Shown here piece by piece: positions 16,051-23,533 of a stretch of 64,000 nucleotides of DNA (position 1 is its first letter; each line of letters begins with the position of its first letter). The notes under the pieces are model-generated. The model was not told the origin of the DNA and made no database searches. It was given only the letters and a program-made list of their open reading frames with translations. Source of the DNA: JACQRW01 sp964371935 (GTDB lineage Bacteria > Patescibacteriota > Minisyncoccia > Sungbacterales > HO2-52-23); the NCBI GenBank assembly GCA_964371935.1, contig CAYJOT010000001.1, forward strand, positions 41,495 to 105,494, written 5' to 3'. The position numbers and the translations under genes were made by a program.

Positions 16051-16309
16051 GGAGCCAAGGCAAAACGCGATCCCATTCTTTTCTGATTTTGCGCTGCCAG
16101 GTAACAGGATCGGTGATTCTTCCTTTCAGGATTCCCGCTGCCGCTTTCAGCGCCGCAAGCGCTTGTTGTTTCTTCTCCGACGTAACTCGTTCCAGCACCA
16201 TGCGAGTACCGCTGTACTCCCGAATTTCAAGATGCGCGTCTTTCCATTGAGGACGTATATCTTTCGGAAGCGTGATCTTCCCATCTTTCACCTTTATTGT
16301 TGTAGTCAT
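16037..16309 (-). CDS. AbrB/SpoVT-type antitoxin of a broken toxin-antitoxin pair
   Basis: A 90-residue protein with an N-terminal swapped-hairpin AbrB-like domain (TTIKVKDGKITLPKDIRPQW, then LEIREYSGTRMVLERV). Such proteins bind DNA as dimers and serve as VapB-type antitoxins. A promoter-like TTGACG, 16 nt, TAAGAT lies just before the start on the minus strand. The downstream PIN gene is only a remnant, so this is an orphan antitoxin. Confidence 0.72.
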   Translation of the reverse strand: MTTTIKVKDGKITLPKDIRPQWKDAHLEIREYSGTRMVLERVTSEKKQQALAALKAAAGILKGRITDPVTWQRKIRKEWDRVLPWLHVHH

Positions 16310-16524
16310 GCTTCTATCTTACCCCCGATAGCGAAACCGTCAAGCACACTAGATAGCATTACTACTCTAGATTTTAGTATCATTTCAAACCCAAAAGATA
16401 GAAGAATATAGTGATAAATTAAGCGTGCTTCGTCCATATTGTCAAGATCATCCCGCAAATAATCGCGCACAAACTTAACAGATTGCGATCCTCGGCACAT
16501 CATTCTGTCTGCAATTTTTCTCTT

Positions 16525-17361
16525 GGTAATTAGTGTATTTCGTAACCACGAGGAGCTAAAATATCCTTATGGTTACTACTCGAAATAACGTTTTCAACTG
16601 TGCGACCAACTTTTTGAGGGGTAGAAAGTGTATTTTCTGCGGTTCGTTCAAGATAAACAGAACGAGGCGTGGATATATCAAATGCCAGCGCAAGAGCTGT
16701 GGAAAACAGAAATCCCCGAAACGGTTGCGCAAGGAGATAGGCATCATTACCGGCTTCTACCAGCAGCAACCGGCATATCGTGTGGCGAGCGATCTGGGCA
16801 TGGATTACCAAGTAGTTACTCGCGTCTATCAACGACTGCGCGAAACAATCTATCATGTGGCGGAGCTGGAAGCAGGCAAACTGAAGAGCGAAGTAGAGAT
16901 TGACGAAGCGTACTTTGGAGGCAGACGCAAGGGCAGGCGAGGAAGAGGTGCTGCTGGAAAAAGCATTGTTTTCGGCCTTCTGGAGCGCAACGGCAAGGTT
17001 TACACCAAGGTGGTGGAACGGGTTACTGCCGATGAACTGATGGCTCATATTCGGAAGCATACCAGAAAAGGGGCTGTCTACTATACGGACACTTTCCGAA
17101 GCTACAACTCGCTGAAACGCTGGGCATACACCATCGCCTTAACCATTCCAAGTCTTTCACTTATCGCGGCAAGAACCACATCAATGGCATTGAAGGATTC
17201 CGGAGTTACGCTAAGCATATCCTGTACAACTATCGTGGAGTTTCCAAATATCACTTTCCGATGTATATTAAAGAAGTGGAGTATAGATTTAATCATCGTC
17301 GAGATAATTTATTCAAGTTGTTTATTAGTGTCTATTTTGGTTACGTTTCGTACTAATTACC
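16525..17361 (+). mobile_element. IS1595-family insertion sequence
   Basis: An 837-bp unit bounded by imperfect 24-bp inverted repeats (16525-16548, GGTAATTAGTGTATTTCGTA; and 17338-17361), which match at 18 of 24 positions. It contains one transposase gene of the ISXO2-like type. The flanking 8-mers (TTTCTCTT and TTTTATTA) do not match, so no target duplication is visible. It lies between tuf and fusA, in a region full of decayed genes. Confidence 0.75.
16569..17356 (+). pseudogene. IS1595/ISXO2-like transposase, frameshifted
   Basis: The N-terminus has a zinc ribbon (CIFCGSF...CQRKSCG) and a helix-turn-helix region, then the catalytic core with the first Asp in EVEIDEAYFGGRRKG and a second in AVYYTDTFRSYNSL. 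Near 17123 the frame breaks after LKRW; the correct continuation (HHRLNHSKSFTYRGKNHING, and later the Glu in YIKEVEYRFNHRRDNLF) is in another frame and ends at 17356. One base has been lost in a GGG run. The element is probably immobile unless the shift is a sequencing error. Confidence 0.85.
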
Positions 17362-17369
17362 TTTTATTA

Positions 17370-17531
17370 TCATGCTAAAAGCGCCTCAATCCGTTTTTGC
17401 TCTTTGTGCGCGTCAAGCAATGCTGTGCGCTTGCGCGATTCGTCGAAAAAGATGCAAAACTGTGTAAAAACTCCTTCCCGGCCCAGGATGCGCGGCACGG
17501 CAGCGCCCTCAACAAAGATTATCGGAATACA
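17370..17531 (-). pseudogene. C-terminal remnant of a retropepsin-like protease (module A)
   Basis: This frame encodes AAVPRILGREGVFTQFCIFFDE, which matches the C-terminal psi-loop region of the retropepsin-like proteins at 20292-20699 and 48916-49332 (LLGQRGFFDNYKV). The N-terminal half with the Asp-Ser-Gly active site is missing. It follows a DUF5678-like gene, the same order as in the two intact modules, so this is a third, decayed copy of the module. Confidence 0.6.
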
Positions 17532-17557
17532 AATGGTTATAGTACCAGATTTGATTT

Positions 17558-17770
17558 TTATAGAATTCCAGAGCGATATACCACAGTTAATCCTTTGGGA
17601 ACGCTTACCAATAAAATATCCTGCCACGTTGTATGCGGCAATTGTTTTTTTACGTCTTTCAGTATCGTTGTGGCATCGTGGCCGGATGCAACGATTTTTC
17701 CCTTGACAATAGCGACTTGTTTGCCGCCGTATTTTTTGATGCTGATGGTGGGCAAGATAAGCTTCTTCAT
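17558..17770 (-). CDS. DUF5678-like small protein (module A)
   Basis: A 70-residue protein. The pattern KKYGGKQVAIVKGKIVASGHDATTILKD matches DUF5678: an aromatic residue, then a strand reading K-x-VAIV-x-GK-VVA-x-G and a helix. Function of the family is unknown. It precedes a decayed retropepsin-like gene, as in the other two modules of this window. It lies directly next to the IS1595 element. Confidence 0.65.
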   Translation of the reverse strand: MKKLILPTISIKKYGGKQVAIVKGKIVASGHDATTILKDVKKQLPHTTWQDILLVSVPKGLTVVYRSGIL

Positions 17771-17794
17771 GTTTCTACTATACCATGACAGCCA

Positions 17795-18088
17795 CTACAC
17801 TGGCAAATCCTCGAGGCGGATGTCTTCCAGATGGATGGGTAATCCAACGGTCTCATTTTTTCCGAATCCGGCGAATTTTCGGTATGGCGCTGGCTCCTCC
17901 GACGGATGCTGGAGTTCCGGGGCTCCGGCCTGAAACAGGTCGGAATACCCGACCGCATCATCTTCCCGCTCAATCAAGCGCTCATACTCAGCAAAAGACA
18001 TCACAACCAAATCCGGCTCCCCGTTCTCGACAAAAATAAACTTGTCGCCGTTCTTCTTAACTAAATTTTTGATTTTCGTGAGGTCCAT
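17795..18088 (-). CDS. Phd/YefM-like antitoxin-type protein
   Basis: A 97-residue protein. The first 40 residues (LTKIKNLVKKNGDKFIFVEN, then DLVVMSFAEYERL) resemble the DNA-binding half of Phd-type antitoxins, and the C-terminus ends EDIRLEDLPV. No partner toxin gene is visible next to it. It could act as a stand-alone regulator. Confidence is moderate because the similarity is by pattern only. Confidence 0.55.
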   Translation of the reverse strand: MDLTKIKNLVKKNGDKFIFVENGEPDLVVMSFAEYERLIEREDDAVGYSDLFQAGAPELQHPSEEPAPYRKFAGFGKNETVGLPIHLEDIRLEDLPV

Positions 18089-18171
18089 AGAAAATCACAT
18101 AACACGTAAAACATAAAACGATAAAACCTGATTCATTTTTGTTCTACGTTCTATGTGTGCTACGTTTATCG
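18089..18171. repeat. Word-repeat hairpin spacer downstream of fusA
   Basis: ATAACACGTAAAACATAAAA and ACGATAAAAC on the left pair imperfectly with GTTCTACGTTCTATGTGTGC and TACGTTTATCGTTAT on the right. It could terminate or slow transcription after fusA; it lacks a GC-rich stem. Confidence 0.5.
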
Positions 18172-20289
18172 TTATTTCTTCCCCTCTATAATCTGCTGGG
18201 CAACGTTGTGGGGCACTTCCTCGTATCGGTCAAACTCCATAGTAGAGGACGCGCGTCCTTGAGTCAAGGACCGAAGCGTGGTCACGTATCCGAACATTTC
18301 GGACAACGGCACTTTGGCGGAAATGACCTTAATGCCCATGCCGCGATCATCCATGGCCTCAATGCGGCTGCGTTTGGAATTTAAATCCCCGGTTACTTCG
18401 CCCAAAAACTGCTCCGGCACCACTACCTCGATATTCATAATTGGCTCAAGCAAAACAAGTCCGGCGCGCTTGGTCACCTCCTGCAAACACATGGAGCCCG
18501 CAATCTTGAACGCAGCCTCGGATGAATCAACTTCGTGGTATGATCCGTCATAGAGCGTGATCTGCACATCCACCACCGGGTAGCCGGCAAGCACGCCGCG
18601 CTCAAGCGCCTCTTTCACACCTTTCTCAACCGCTGGAATATATTCCTGCGGTATCACGCCTCCCTTGATTGCATTTACAAATTCAAATCCCTTGCCTGCT
18701 CCAAGCGGCTCGGCCCGCAACCGCACATGACCATATTGTCCGCGCCCGCCTGATTGCTTGATGTACTTGCCTTCGGCTTCGGCCTCTTTCTTGATGGTCT
18801 CGCGATACGCCACCTGGGGCCTGCCCACATTGGCCTCTACGCTAAACTCGCGCTTCATGCGATCCACCAAAATTTCCAGATGCAATTCGCCCATGCCCGA
18901 GATAATAGTATCGCCGGTTTCCAGGTCTCCTTTAATCCGGAATGTCGGGTCCTCCTGGCTTAATCTGCGCAAGGCTATGCCCATTTTTTCCTGGTCTGCT
19001 TTGGTTTTTGGCTCGATTTTTAAAGACACGACCGGCTCCGGAAACTCAATTCTTTCAAGCACAATCGGGTGCTCCGGATCACAGATCGTATCGCCGGTAT
19101 AGGTGTTTTTAAGCCCGACAATCGCGCCGATATTGCCCGCGCTGATCTCTTTCAATTCCTCGCGCGTATTTGCGTGCATGCGCAAAATTCTGCCCACGCG
19201 TTCCTGATCTCCTTTGGTTGCGTTCAACACATACGACCCGGCTTTTAAGGTTCCGGAGTACACCCGAAAGAAAGTCAGCTGTCCCACATACGGATCGGAC
19301 TGGAGCTTAAAGGCAAGCCCGGCAAACGGCGCATCATCAGACGCGGCGCGATCTTCCTCAAGTCCGGTCTTTTCACTCATGCCTTTAACCGGCGGCAGAT
19401 CAGACGGCGACGGCAGATAATCAATCACGCCGTCAAGCACCAGCTGCACGCCCTTATTTTTCAAAGCCGAACCCGCAAATACTGGCACAAGCTTGTTGGA
19501 CAATGTGGCGCTGCGAAGCGCTTTCCGCAATTCCAATATCGAAATTTCTTTTCCCTCAAGATATTGCTCGGTCAAAACATTATCGGTTTCCGCGATTTTT
19601 TCCACCATGTTATGGTGCCATTTTTCTGCTGTTTCTTTGAGCGCCGCGGAAATGTCCGATAATACCAGCTGCTCGCCATGCTCGCCGTTAAAAGACACTG
19701 CTTTCATTCGCATCAAGTCAATCACGCCCTCGTGCTCCTGCTCGTGTCCGATAGGCAGCGTTACCGGAACCGCATTTGGCGTAAGCCGTTCATAAATGGA
19801 CTGCAGCGAGCGCTCAAACGACGCACCAATGCGATCGAGCTTGTTGATAAAACAAATTCGCGGCACGCCAAATTTATCCGCTTGGCGCCACACAGTCTCG
19901 CTCTGGGGCTCCACGCCCGCAACGCCATCAAACACCACCACCGCGCCATCAAGTACGCGCAAGCTACGCTGCACTTCAACCGTAAAGTCAATATGCCCCG
20001 GAGTGTCAATGATATTGAACCGATACTCGTTTTCCTTTCTGTCCCGTTCTTCATCGGAGAGATAGGTCTTTCGCCAAAACGCCGTGGTTGCCGCAGCCGT
20101 AATCGTAATCCCACGCTCCCGCTCCTGCTCCATCCAGTCCATAACCGTATCGCCCGTATGCACCTCCCCGATCTTGTGCGAAACCCCGGTATAAAAAAGC
20201 ACTCGCTCCGTAGTGGTGGTCTTTCCCGCATCAATGTGCGCGATAATCCCGATATTGCGTATTTTTTCTATGGGGTATTCGGCAGACAT
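18172..20289 (-). CDS. fusA: Elongation factor G
   Basis: A 705-residue translocase GTPase. G1 is AHIDAGKTTTTERVLFYTG, G3 is DTPGHIDF and G4 is NKLDRIG; the C-terminal domains IV and V include GGRGQYGHVRLRAEPL and RGRIEAMDDRG-like sequences. In the normal str operon it lies between rpsG and tuf; here accessory islands separate it from both. Confidence 0.98.
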   Translation of the reverse strand: MSAEYPIEKIRNIGIIAHIDAGKTTTTERVLFYTGVSHKIGEVHTGDTVMDWMEQERERGITITAAATTAFWRKTYLSDEERDRKENEYRFNIIDTPGHIDFTVEVQRSLRVLDGAVVVFDGVAGVEPQSETVWRQADKFGVPRICFINKLDRIGASFERSLQSIYERLTPNAVPVTLPIGHEQEHEGVIDLMRMKAVSFNGEHGEQLVLSDISAALKETAEKWHHNMVEKIAETDNVLTEQYLEGKEISILELRKALRSATLSNKLVPVFAGSALKNKGVQLVLDGVIDYLPSPSDLPPVKGMSEKTGLEEDRAASDDAPFAGLAFKLQSDPYVGQLTFFRVYSGTLKAGSYVLNATKGDQERVGRILRMHANTREELKEISAGNIGAIVGLKNTYTGDTICDPEHPIVLERIEFPEPVVSLKIEPKTKADQEKMGIALRRLSQEDPTFRIKGDLETGDTIISGMGELHLEILVDRMKREFSVEANVGRPQVAYRETIKKEAEAEGKYIKQSGGRGQYGHVRLRAEPLGAGKGFEFVNAIKGGVIPQEYIPAVEKGVKEALERGVLAGYPVVDVQITLYDGSYHEVDSSEAAFKIAGSMCLQEVTKRAGLVLLEPIMNIEVVVPEQFLGEVTGDLNSKRSRIEAMDDRGMGIKVISAKVPLSEMFGYVTTLRSLTQGRASSTMEFDRYEEVPHNVAQQIIEGKK

Positions 20290-20291
20290 AT

Positions 20292-20699
20292 TTATTTTCT
20301 TGCAATAAGATCAAAGGTCTTTTTATATTTTTCAAACGTAACTTTATAGTTATCAAAAAATCCGCGCTGACCAAGCAGGCCGTCAAAGCTGGGAAGTTTG
20401 AGAATTGCGCATTCAATCAGAAATTCACGACGATCATCTACCAGTCGTATTTTAATGGGATGCCGATATCCGGTCACGATGCCGCCCACACCTGCATATT
20501 CGTGCTTCTTCCCGCTCTCAATGTCAATGCCCAACGCCGCTCCGATCTCCCAATGGAGCAATGTGTCCGATGCACCGGAGTCAACAAGACCAAACACCGG
20601 AATTTCCAATCCATTTTTCGGATTAGAAAACATTACAGGTACCCGCGGTACCTGCTCAAATCCATAAGCGGTAAGCCGAGTGTCATAGCGAAATTGCAT
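20292..20699 (-). CDS. Retropepsin-like aspartyl protease (module B)
   Basis: A 135-residue protein with the single-lobe aspartyl protease pattern: catalytic Asp in FGLVDSGASDTLLH near residue 42, a flap-like GVGGIVTGYRHPI region and the psi-loop LLGQRGFFDNYKV near the C-terminus. Retropepsins act as dimers with one Asp from each subunit. Start at 20699 (MQFRYDTRL) is chosen by comparison with the paralog at 49332. It overlaps the DUF5678-like gene by 17 nt. Its substrate is unknown; it may cleave its small partner. It sits immediately downstream of the rpsG side of fusA. Confidence 0.72.
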   Translation of the reverse strand: MQFRYDTRLTAYGFEQVPRVPVMFSNPKNGLEIPVFGLVDSGASDTLLHWEIGAALGIDIESGKKHEYAGVGGIVTGYRHPIKIRLVDDRREFLIECAILKLPSFDGLLGQRGFFDNYKVTFEKYKKTFDLIARK

Positions 20700-20886
20700 A
20701 CGGCGCAAGAGATACGGATGACGGCGGCACAAGATGAAAGACGTAATTTTTCAAGCGCTTCTTCTCAACAAGTTCTTTCACTTCTTGCAGCGTACTCCCT
20801 GCACCCACTACTTTACCGCTCACCAAAGCCACCCATTTCCGCTCATATTTTTTTATTGACTTTGCGTACACTTTTTCTTTTTTCAT
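20683..20886 (-). CDS. DUF5678-like small protein (module B)
   Basis: A 67-residue protein reading YAKSIKKYERKWVALVSGKV, then VVGAGSTLQEVKELVEKK: the DUF5678 pattern with a short C-terminal region (FHLVPPSSVSLAPYAISL). It is closely similar to the gene at 49332-49517. It overlaps the retropepsin-like gene downstream, and a 57-residue antitoxin-like gene ends 13 nt upstream. Function unknown. Confidence 0.68.
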   Translation of the reverse strand: MKKEKVYAKSIKKYERKWVALVSGKVVGAGSTLQEVKELVEKKRLKNYVFHLVPPSSVSLAPYAISL

Positions 20887-20898
20887 ATTCTTAGTTTA

Positions 20899-21072
20899 TC
20901 AGAGTAAAACCAACGAGTCCCGCGCCTCTTTCAACGCCCGCTTTGCATTCTCAATTTCCCAGTGCCGTTGCATCTCACGCTTATACTCTTTCGGATCAAC
21001 GACAACCAGCCGCCGCGAGGACCCGCCGCGCTCCAAAATCTTTTGAGGAATTTCTATGGTGATTGTTGCCAT
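20899..21072 (-). CDS. Small antitoxin-like protein
   Basis: A 57-residue protein (start MATITIEIPQKILERGGSSR) with a beta-strand start, then a helix-rich charged region. It resembles short antitoxins of CPR genomes, but I recognise no family and no toxin is adjacent. It is the first gene of a three-gene cluster with the DUF5678 and retropepsin-like genes. Confidence 0.45.
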   Translation of the reverse strand: MATITIEIPQKILERGGSSRRLVVVDPKEYKREMQRHWEIENAKRALKEARDSLVLL

Positions 21073-21139
21073 GCTGTTCTTAATATCATAAAACAAAACC
21101 TAATGCAAGAGATAATGGGACAAAAAAATTATTGGATCT

Positions 21140-21550
21140 TTATTTTCCGTCAAGCATTTCTCTCATTCTTTTGCGCTGATCAACAGTTAAATCATCGGGC
21201 GGAGGTGGTTCTGTCTTTTCTCTCTCTTTGATCTCTTTTGAATACTCAATAGATTTGTCAACCATATCAAAAAAATCTTTGAGCGTGATGGTTTCACCAG
21301 AGATGGGGTGAACAATTTGTGTGATATTCTTCTCACTGGCGAATTTTCTCATCCTATCGAGCATCCCTTGAACATGCCCAACATCCCACCAATATCGTAT
21401 ATTGTTCGGTTTCTCGACAACAAAACGAGGAAGGTCGCTCACATCGGAAAACCCATCATACATATGTGCAAGCTCAAATATAGGATTTAATTCCTCTCCT
21501 TTTTCTTCCTCACTACTTCTTATGAACTCTCCTGATTCATTGATAGACAT
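21140..21550 (-). CDS. Hypothetical protein, 136 residues
   Basis: A soluble, acidic protein with no signal peptide or membrane segment. The middle (RYWWDVGHVQGMLDRMRKFA) looks helical, followed by a strand IVHPISGETITLKDFFDMVDK and a proline-rich charged tail. No family was recognised. It lies between rpsG and module B, so it is part of the accessory insert next to fusA. Confidence 0.5.
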   Translation of the reverse strand: MSINESGEFIRSSEEEKGEELNPIFELAHMYDGFSDVSDLPRFVVEKPNNIRYWWDVGHVQGMLDRMRKFASEKNITQIVHPISGETITLKDFFDMVDKSIEYSKEIKEREKTEPPPPDDLTVDQRKRMREMLDGK

Positions 21551-21585
21551 ATTTTTTATTGTTTACGCGTACCGCCACAATACCA

Positions 21586-22053
21586 TCACCAACTAAAATG
21601 CGCAAACGCTTTGTTGGCTTCGGCCATGCGGTGGGTGTCCATGCGCTTCTTGATCGCGGTGCCTTCGTTTTTGGAGGCGAGCATCATTTCTTCGGCTAGT
21701 TTCTTGTGCATGGGTTTGCCTTTTTTGGCGCGGCTGGCGCCCAAAAGCCAGCGGCAGGCAAGCGCAAACTTCCGCTCTCCCCGCACCTCGCGCGGCACCT
21801 GGTAGGTAGCGCCTCCGATGCGCCGGGACTTTACCTCAACCGTGGGCCCTATATTTTCTATCACTTTGTCGAAGAGCGCAATCGGTTCTTGCTTGTACTG
21901 CTCCTGCAAAACATCAAAGGTCTGATATACCACTCGTTGCGCGGTTGATTTCTTTCCTTTTTTCATCACGTAGTTAATAAATTTCGCAACCGTAACGCTC
22001 CCGTACTTCTGATCGGGCTGAATTTCTCGTACAAATTTATGTTTTCTTCTCAT
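21586..22053 (-). CDS. rpsG: 30S ribosomal protein S7
   Basis: A 155-residue S7 that nucleates the 30S head. It begins MRRKHKFVREIQPDQKYGSV, includes GGATYQVPREVRGERKFALA and ends with the C-terminal arm HRMAEANKAFAHFSW. It follows rpsL as in the str operon. The small spacer to rpsL is AT-rich. Confidence 0.96.
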   Translation of the reverse strand: MRRKHKFVREIQPDQKYGSVTVAKFINYVMKKGKKSTAQRVVYQTFDVLQEQYKQEPIALFDKVIENIGPTVEVKSRRIGGATYQVPREVRGERKFALACRWLLGASRAKKGKPMHKKLAEEMMLASKNEGTAIKKRMDTHRMAEANKAFAHFSW

Positions 22054-22112
22054 AACAAGATACTAATATACAAATATATGCGAATCTACAAATAGCTACG
22101 AATGGTATGATT

Positions 22113-22526
22113 TTATTTTTTCTGCCGTTTCGCTCCATACTTACTCCGCTGCTGCTTCCGTCCCTCAACCCCCTGCGTATCCAAAACCCCGCGCACGATG
22201 TGGTAGCGCACGCCCGGCAAGTCCTTGACGCGTCCGCCGCGAATCATGACCACCGAGTGCTCCTGCAGATTATGCCCCTCCCCGGGAATGTACGCCGTCA
22301 CCTCCATGCCGTTGGTCAGCCGCACGCGCGCCACTTTGCGCAAAGCAGAGTTTGGTTTTTTCGGCGTCATGGTGGTCACCTTCACGCACACCCCCCGCTT
22401 AAACGGCGAAGCATACAACACTGGCCGGTTTTTGAGCACGTTAAATCCCCGCGCAAGAGCAGGCGCCTTTGTTTTATACTTTCGAACAACCCGTCCGCGC
22501 TTAATAAGCTGGTGAATGGTAGACAT
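22113..22526 (-). CDS. rpsL: 30S ribosomal protein S12
   Basis: A 137-residue S12 at the decoding centre. The start MSTIHQLIKRGRVVRKYKTK at 22526 is chosen by family; an upstream start would add eight residues. Conserved streptomycin-region motifs TPKKPNSALRKVARVRL and RGGRVKDLPGVRYHIVRG are present. It is the first str operon gene here; the preceding minus-strand gene is an M50 protease. Confidence 0.96.
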   Translation of the reverse strand: MSTIHQLIKRGRVVRKYKTKAPALARGFNVLKNRPVLYASPFKRGVCVKVTTMTPKKPNSALRKVARVRLTNGMEVTAYIPGEGHNLQEHSVVMIRGGRVKDLPGVRYHIVRGVLDTQGVEGRKQQRSKYGAKRQKK

Positions 22527-22610
22527 AGAACAACAGGAAAAGAATAGCAAACATTCGCTTTTTCGTCAAACCAAAAAATAAAAAGCCCACCAATGATATG
22601 CCACATAATC

Positions 22611-22648
22611 TACCAAAAATATTATCCGATAGGTATAAATTTTTGGTA
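22611..22648. repeat. 38-bp TACCAAAA palindrome, solo copy
   Basis: Starts TACCAAAAAT and ends TTTTTGGTA with the centre CCGATAGG. It lies 11 nt downstream of the M50 protease stop, between that gene and rpsL. Two other copies flank the Cas2/PaaX-like gene at 41054-41635. Confidence 0.85.
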
Positions 22649-22659
22649 ATATACGACTT

Positions 22660-23304
22660 TCAAAAAATCGGCATGCTCCCAGTAATCAGCCGAAAGAGCA
22701 AAAGTACGATCGGCAGGAGAAAACCCGAGAAAAAGAAGATGAAGATCAGCAGCATGATAAATCCGTACTGGGTGAGAAAGGTTTCTACCTCGTGCCATCG
22801 GTACGGAAGCAACGCAAACAAAACTTTGGAGCCGTCAAGCGGCGGGATGGGCACGAGGTTGAAAAGCGCCAGAACAAGATTGAGCACGGCAATGGTGCTT
22901 GCGATGGTCAGAAAATTGAACAAGAATGTGCCGGTCATATTATTTTGCAGTGTCGGCACAAAACGCACGAACAGTCCGAATGCGAGCGCAAGCGAAAGGT
23001 TTGCGGCAGGCCCGGCAGCGCCTACGATCGCCGGACCCCACTTTTGATTTTTGAGATTATGCGGATTGTACGGCACCGGTTTCGCCCAACCGATAATCGG
23101 CATCTGGAAAAACGCGAGGAGTGCGGGCAGCAGGATTGAGCCAAACGGATCAAGATGGCTGACCGGATTCAGAGTCAGGCGTCCCGCGTATTTGGCAGTA
23201 CGATCCCCCAATGCTAAGGCCGCATAGCCGTGCGCCACTTCGTGGATCACCACCGAAAACAGAATAATCAATATCTGAAAAATCACCTGGATTGCATTTT
23301 CCAT
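22660..23304 (-). CDS. Site-2 protease family (M50) membrane metalloprotease
   Basis: A 214-residue intramembrane zinc protease. The HEXXH-type motif HEVAHGYAALALG is near residue 22, and a conserved NLVPIPPLDGSKVL with the Asp ligand lies near residue 152. Several hydrophobic segments are present. Family members cut transmembrane anti-sigma or signalling proteins, but no such partner is next to it. It is divergent from rpmB, 24 bp away. Confidence 0.88.
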   Translation of the reverse strand: MENAIQVIFQILIILFSVVIHEVAHGYAALALGDRTAKYAGRLTLNPVSHLDPFGSILLPALLAFFQMPIIGWAKPVPYNPHNLKNQKWGPAIVGAAGPAANLSLALAFGLFVRFVPTLQNNMTGTFLFNFLTIASTIAVLNLVLALFNLVPIPPLDGSKVLFALLPYRWHEVETFLTQYGFIMLLIFIFFFSGFLLPIVLLLFRLITGSMPIF

Positions 23305-23328
23305 GAAAAAATGTTAGAGTGGTCGCAT

Positions 23329-23517
23329 ATGGCAAACACCTGTACCATCTGCGGCAAAGGATCGGTCAAGGGCGGCGCACGTTCGTTCCTCCGCAGCCAT
23401 TATAACCCAACCGCATCGGTTCGCAAACGCCCCAACCTCCAATGGGGCAAACTTGACAATGGCACACGCGCCAAAATGTGCGCCAAGTGCTTGAAAATAC
23501 GCTCGAAAAAATCCTAA
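23329..23517 (+). CDS. rpmB: 50S ribosomal protein L28
   Basis: A 62-residue L28 with a zinc-binding pattern: CTIC at the N-terminus and CAKC near the C-terminus. It contains GARSFLRSHYNPTASVRK and GTRAKMCAKCLK. The start at 23329 is chosen by family. It is separated from the ribosomal operon and is followed by pepA after 16 nt. Confidence 0.93.
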   Translation: MANTCTICGKGSVKGGARSFLRSHYNPTASVRKRPNLQWGKLDNGTRAKMCAKCLKIRSKKS

Positions 23518-23533
23518 CTATCTTTTGTTCCTC

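Noticed and set aside
16306..16503. A 65-codon minus-strand frame overlapping the AbrB gene start
   Set aside because: A promoter for the AbrB gene lies inside it and the sequence has no recognisable family or ribosome-binding site.
16517..17369. Target-site duplication around the IS1595 element
   Set aside because: The 8-bp flanks (TTTCTCTT and TTTTATTA) do not match well enough.
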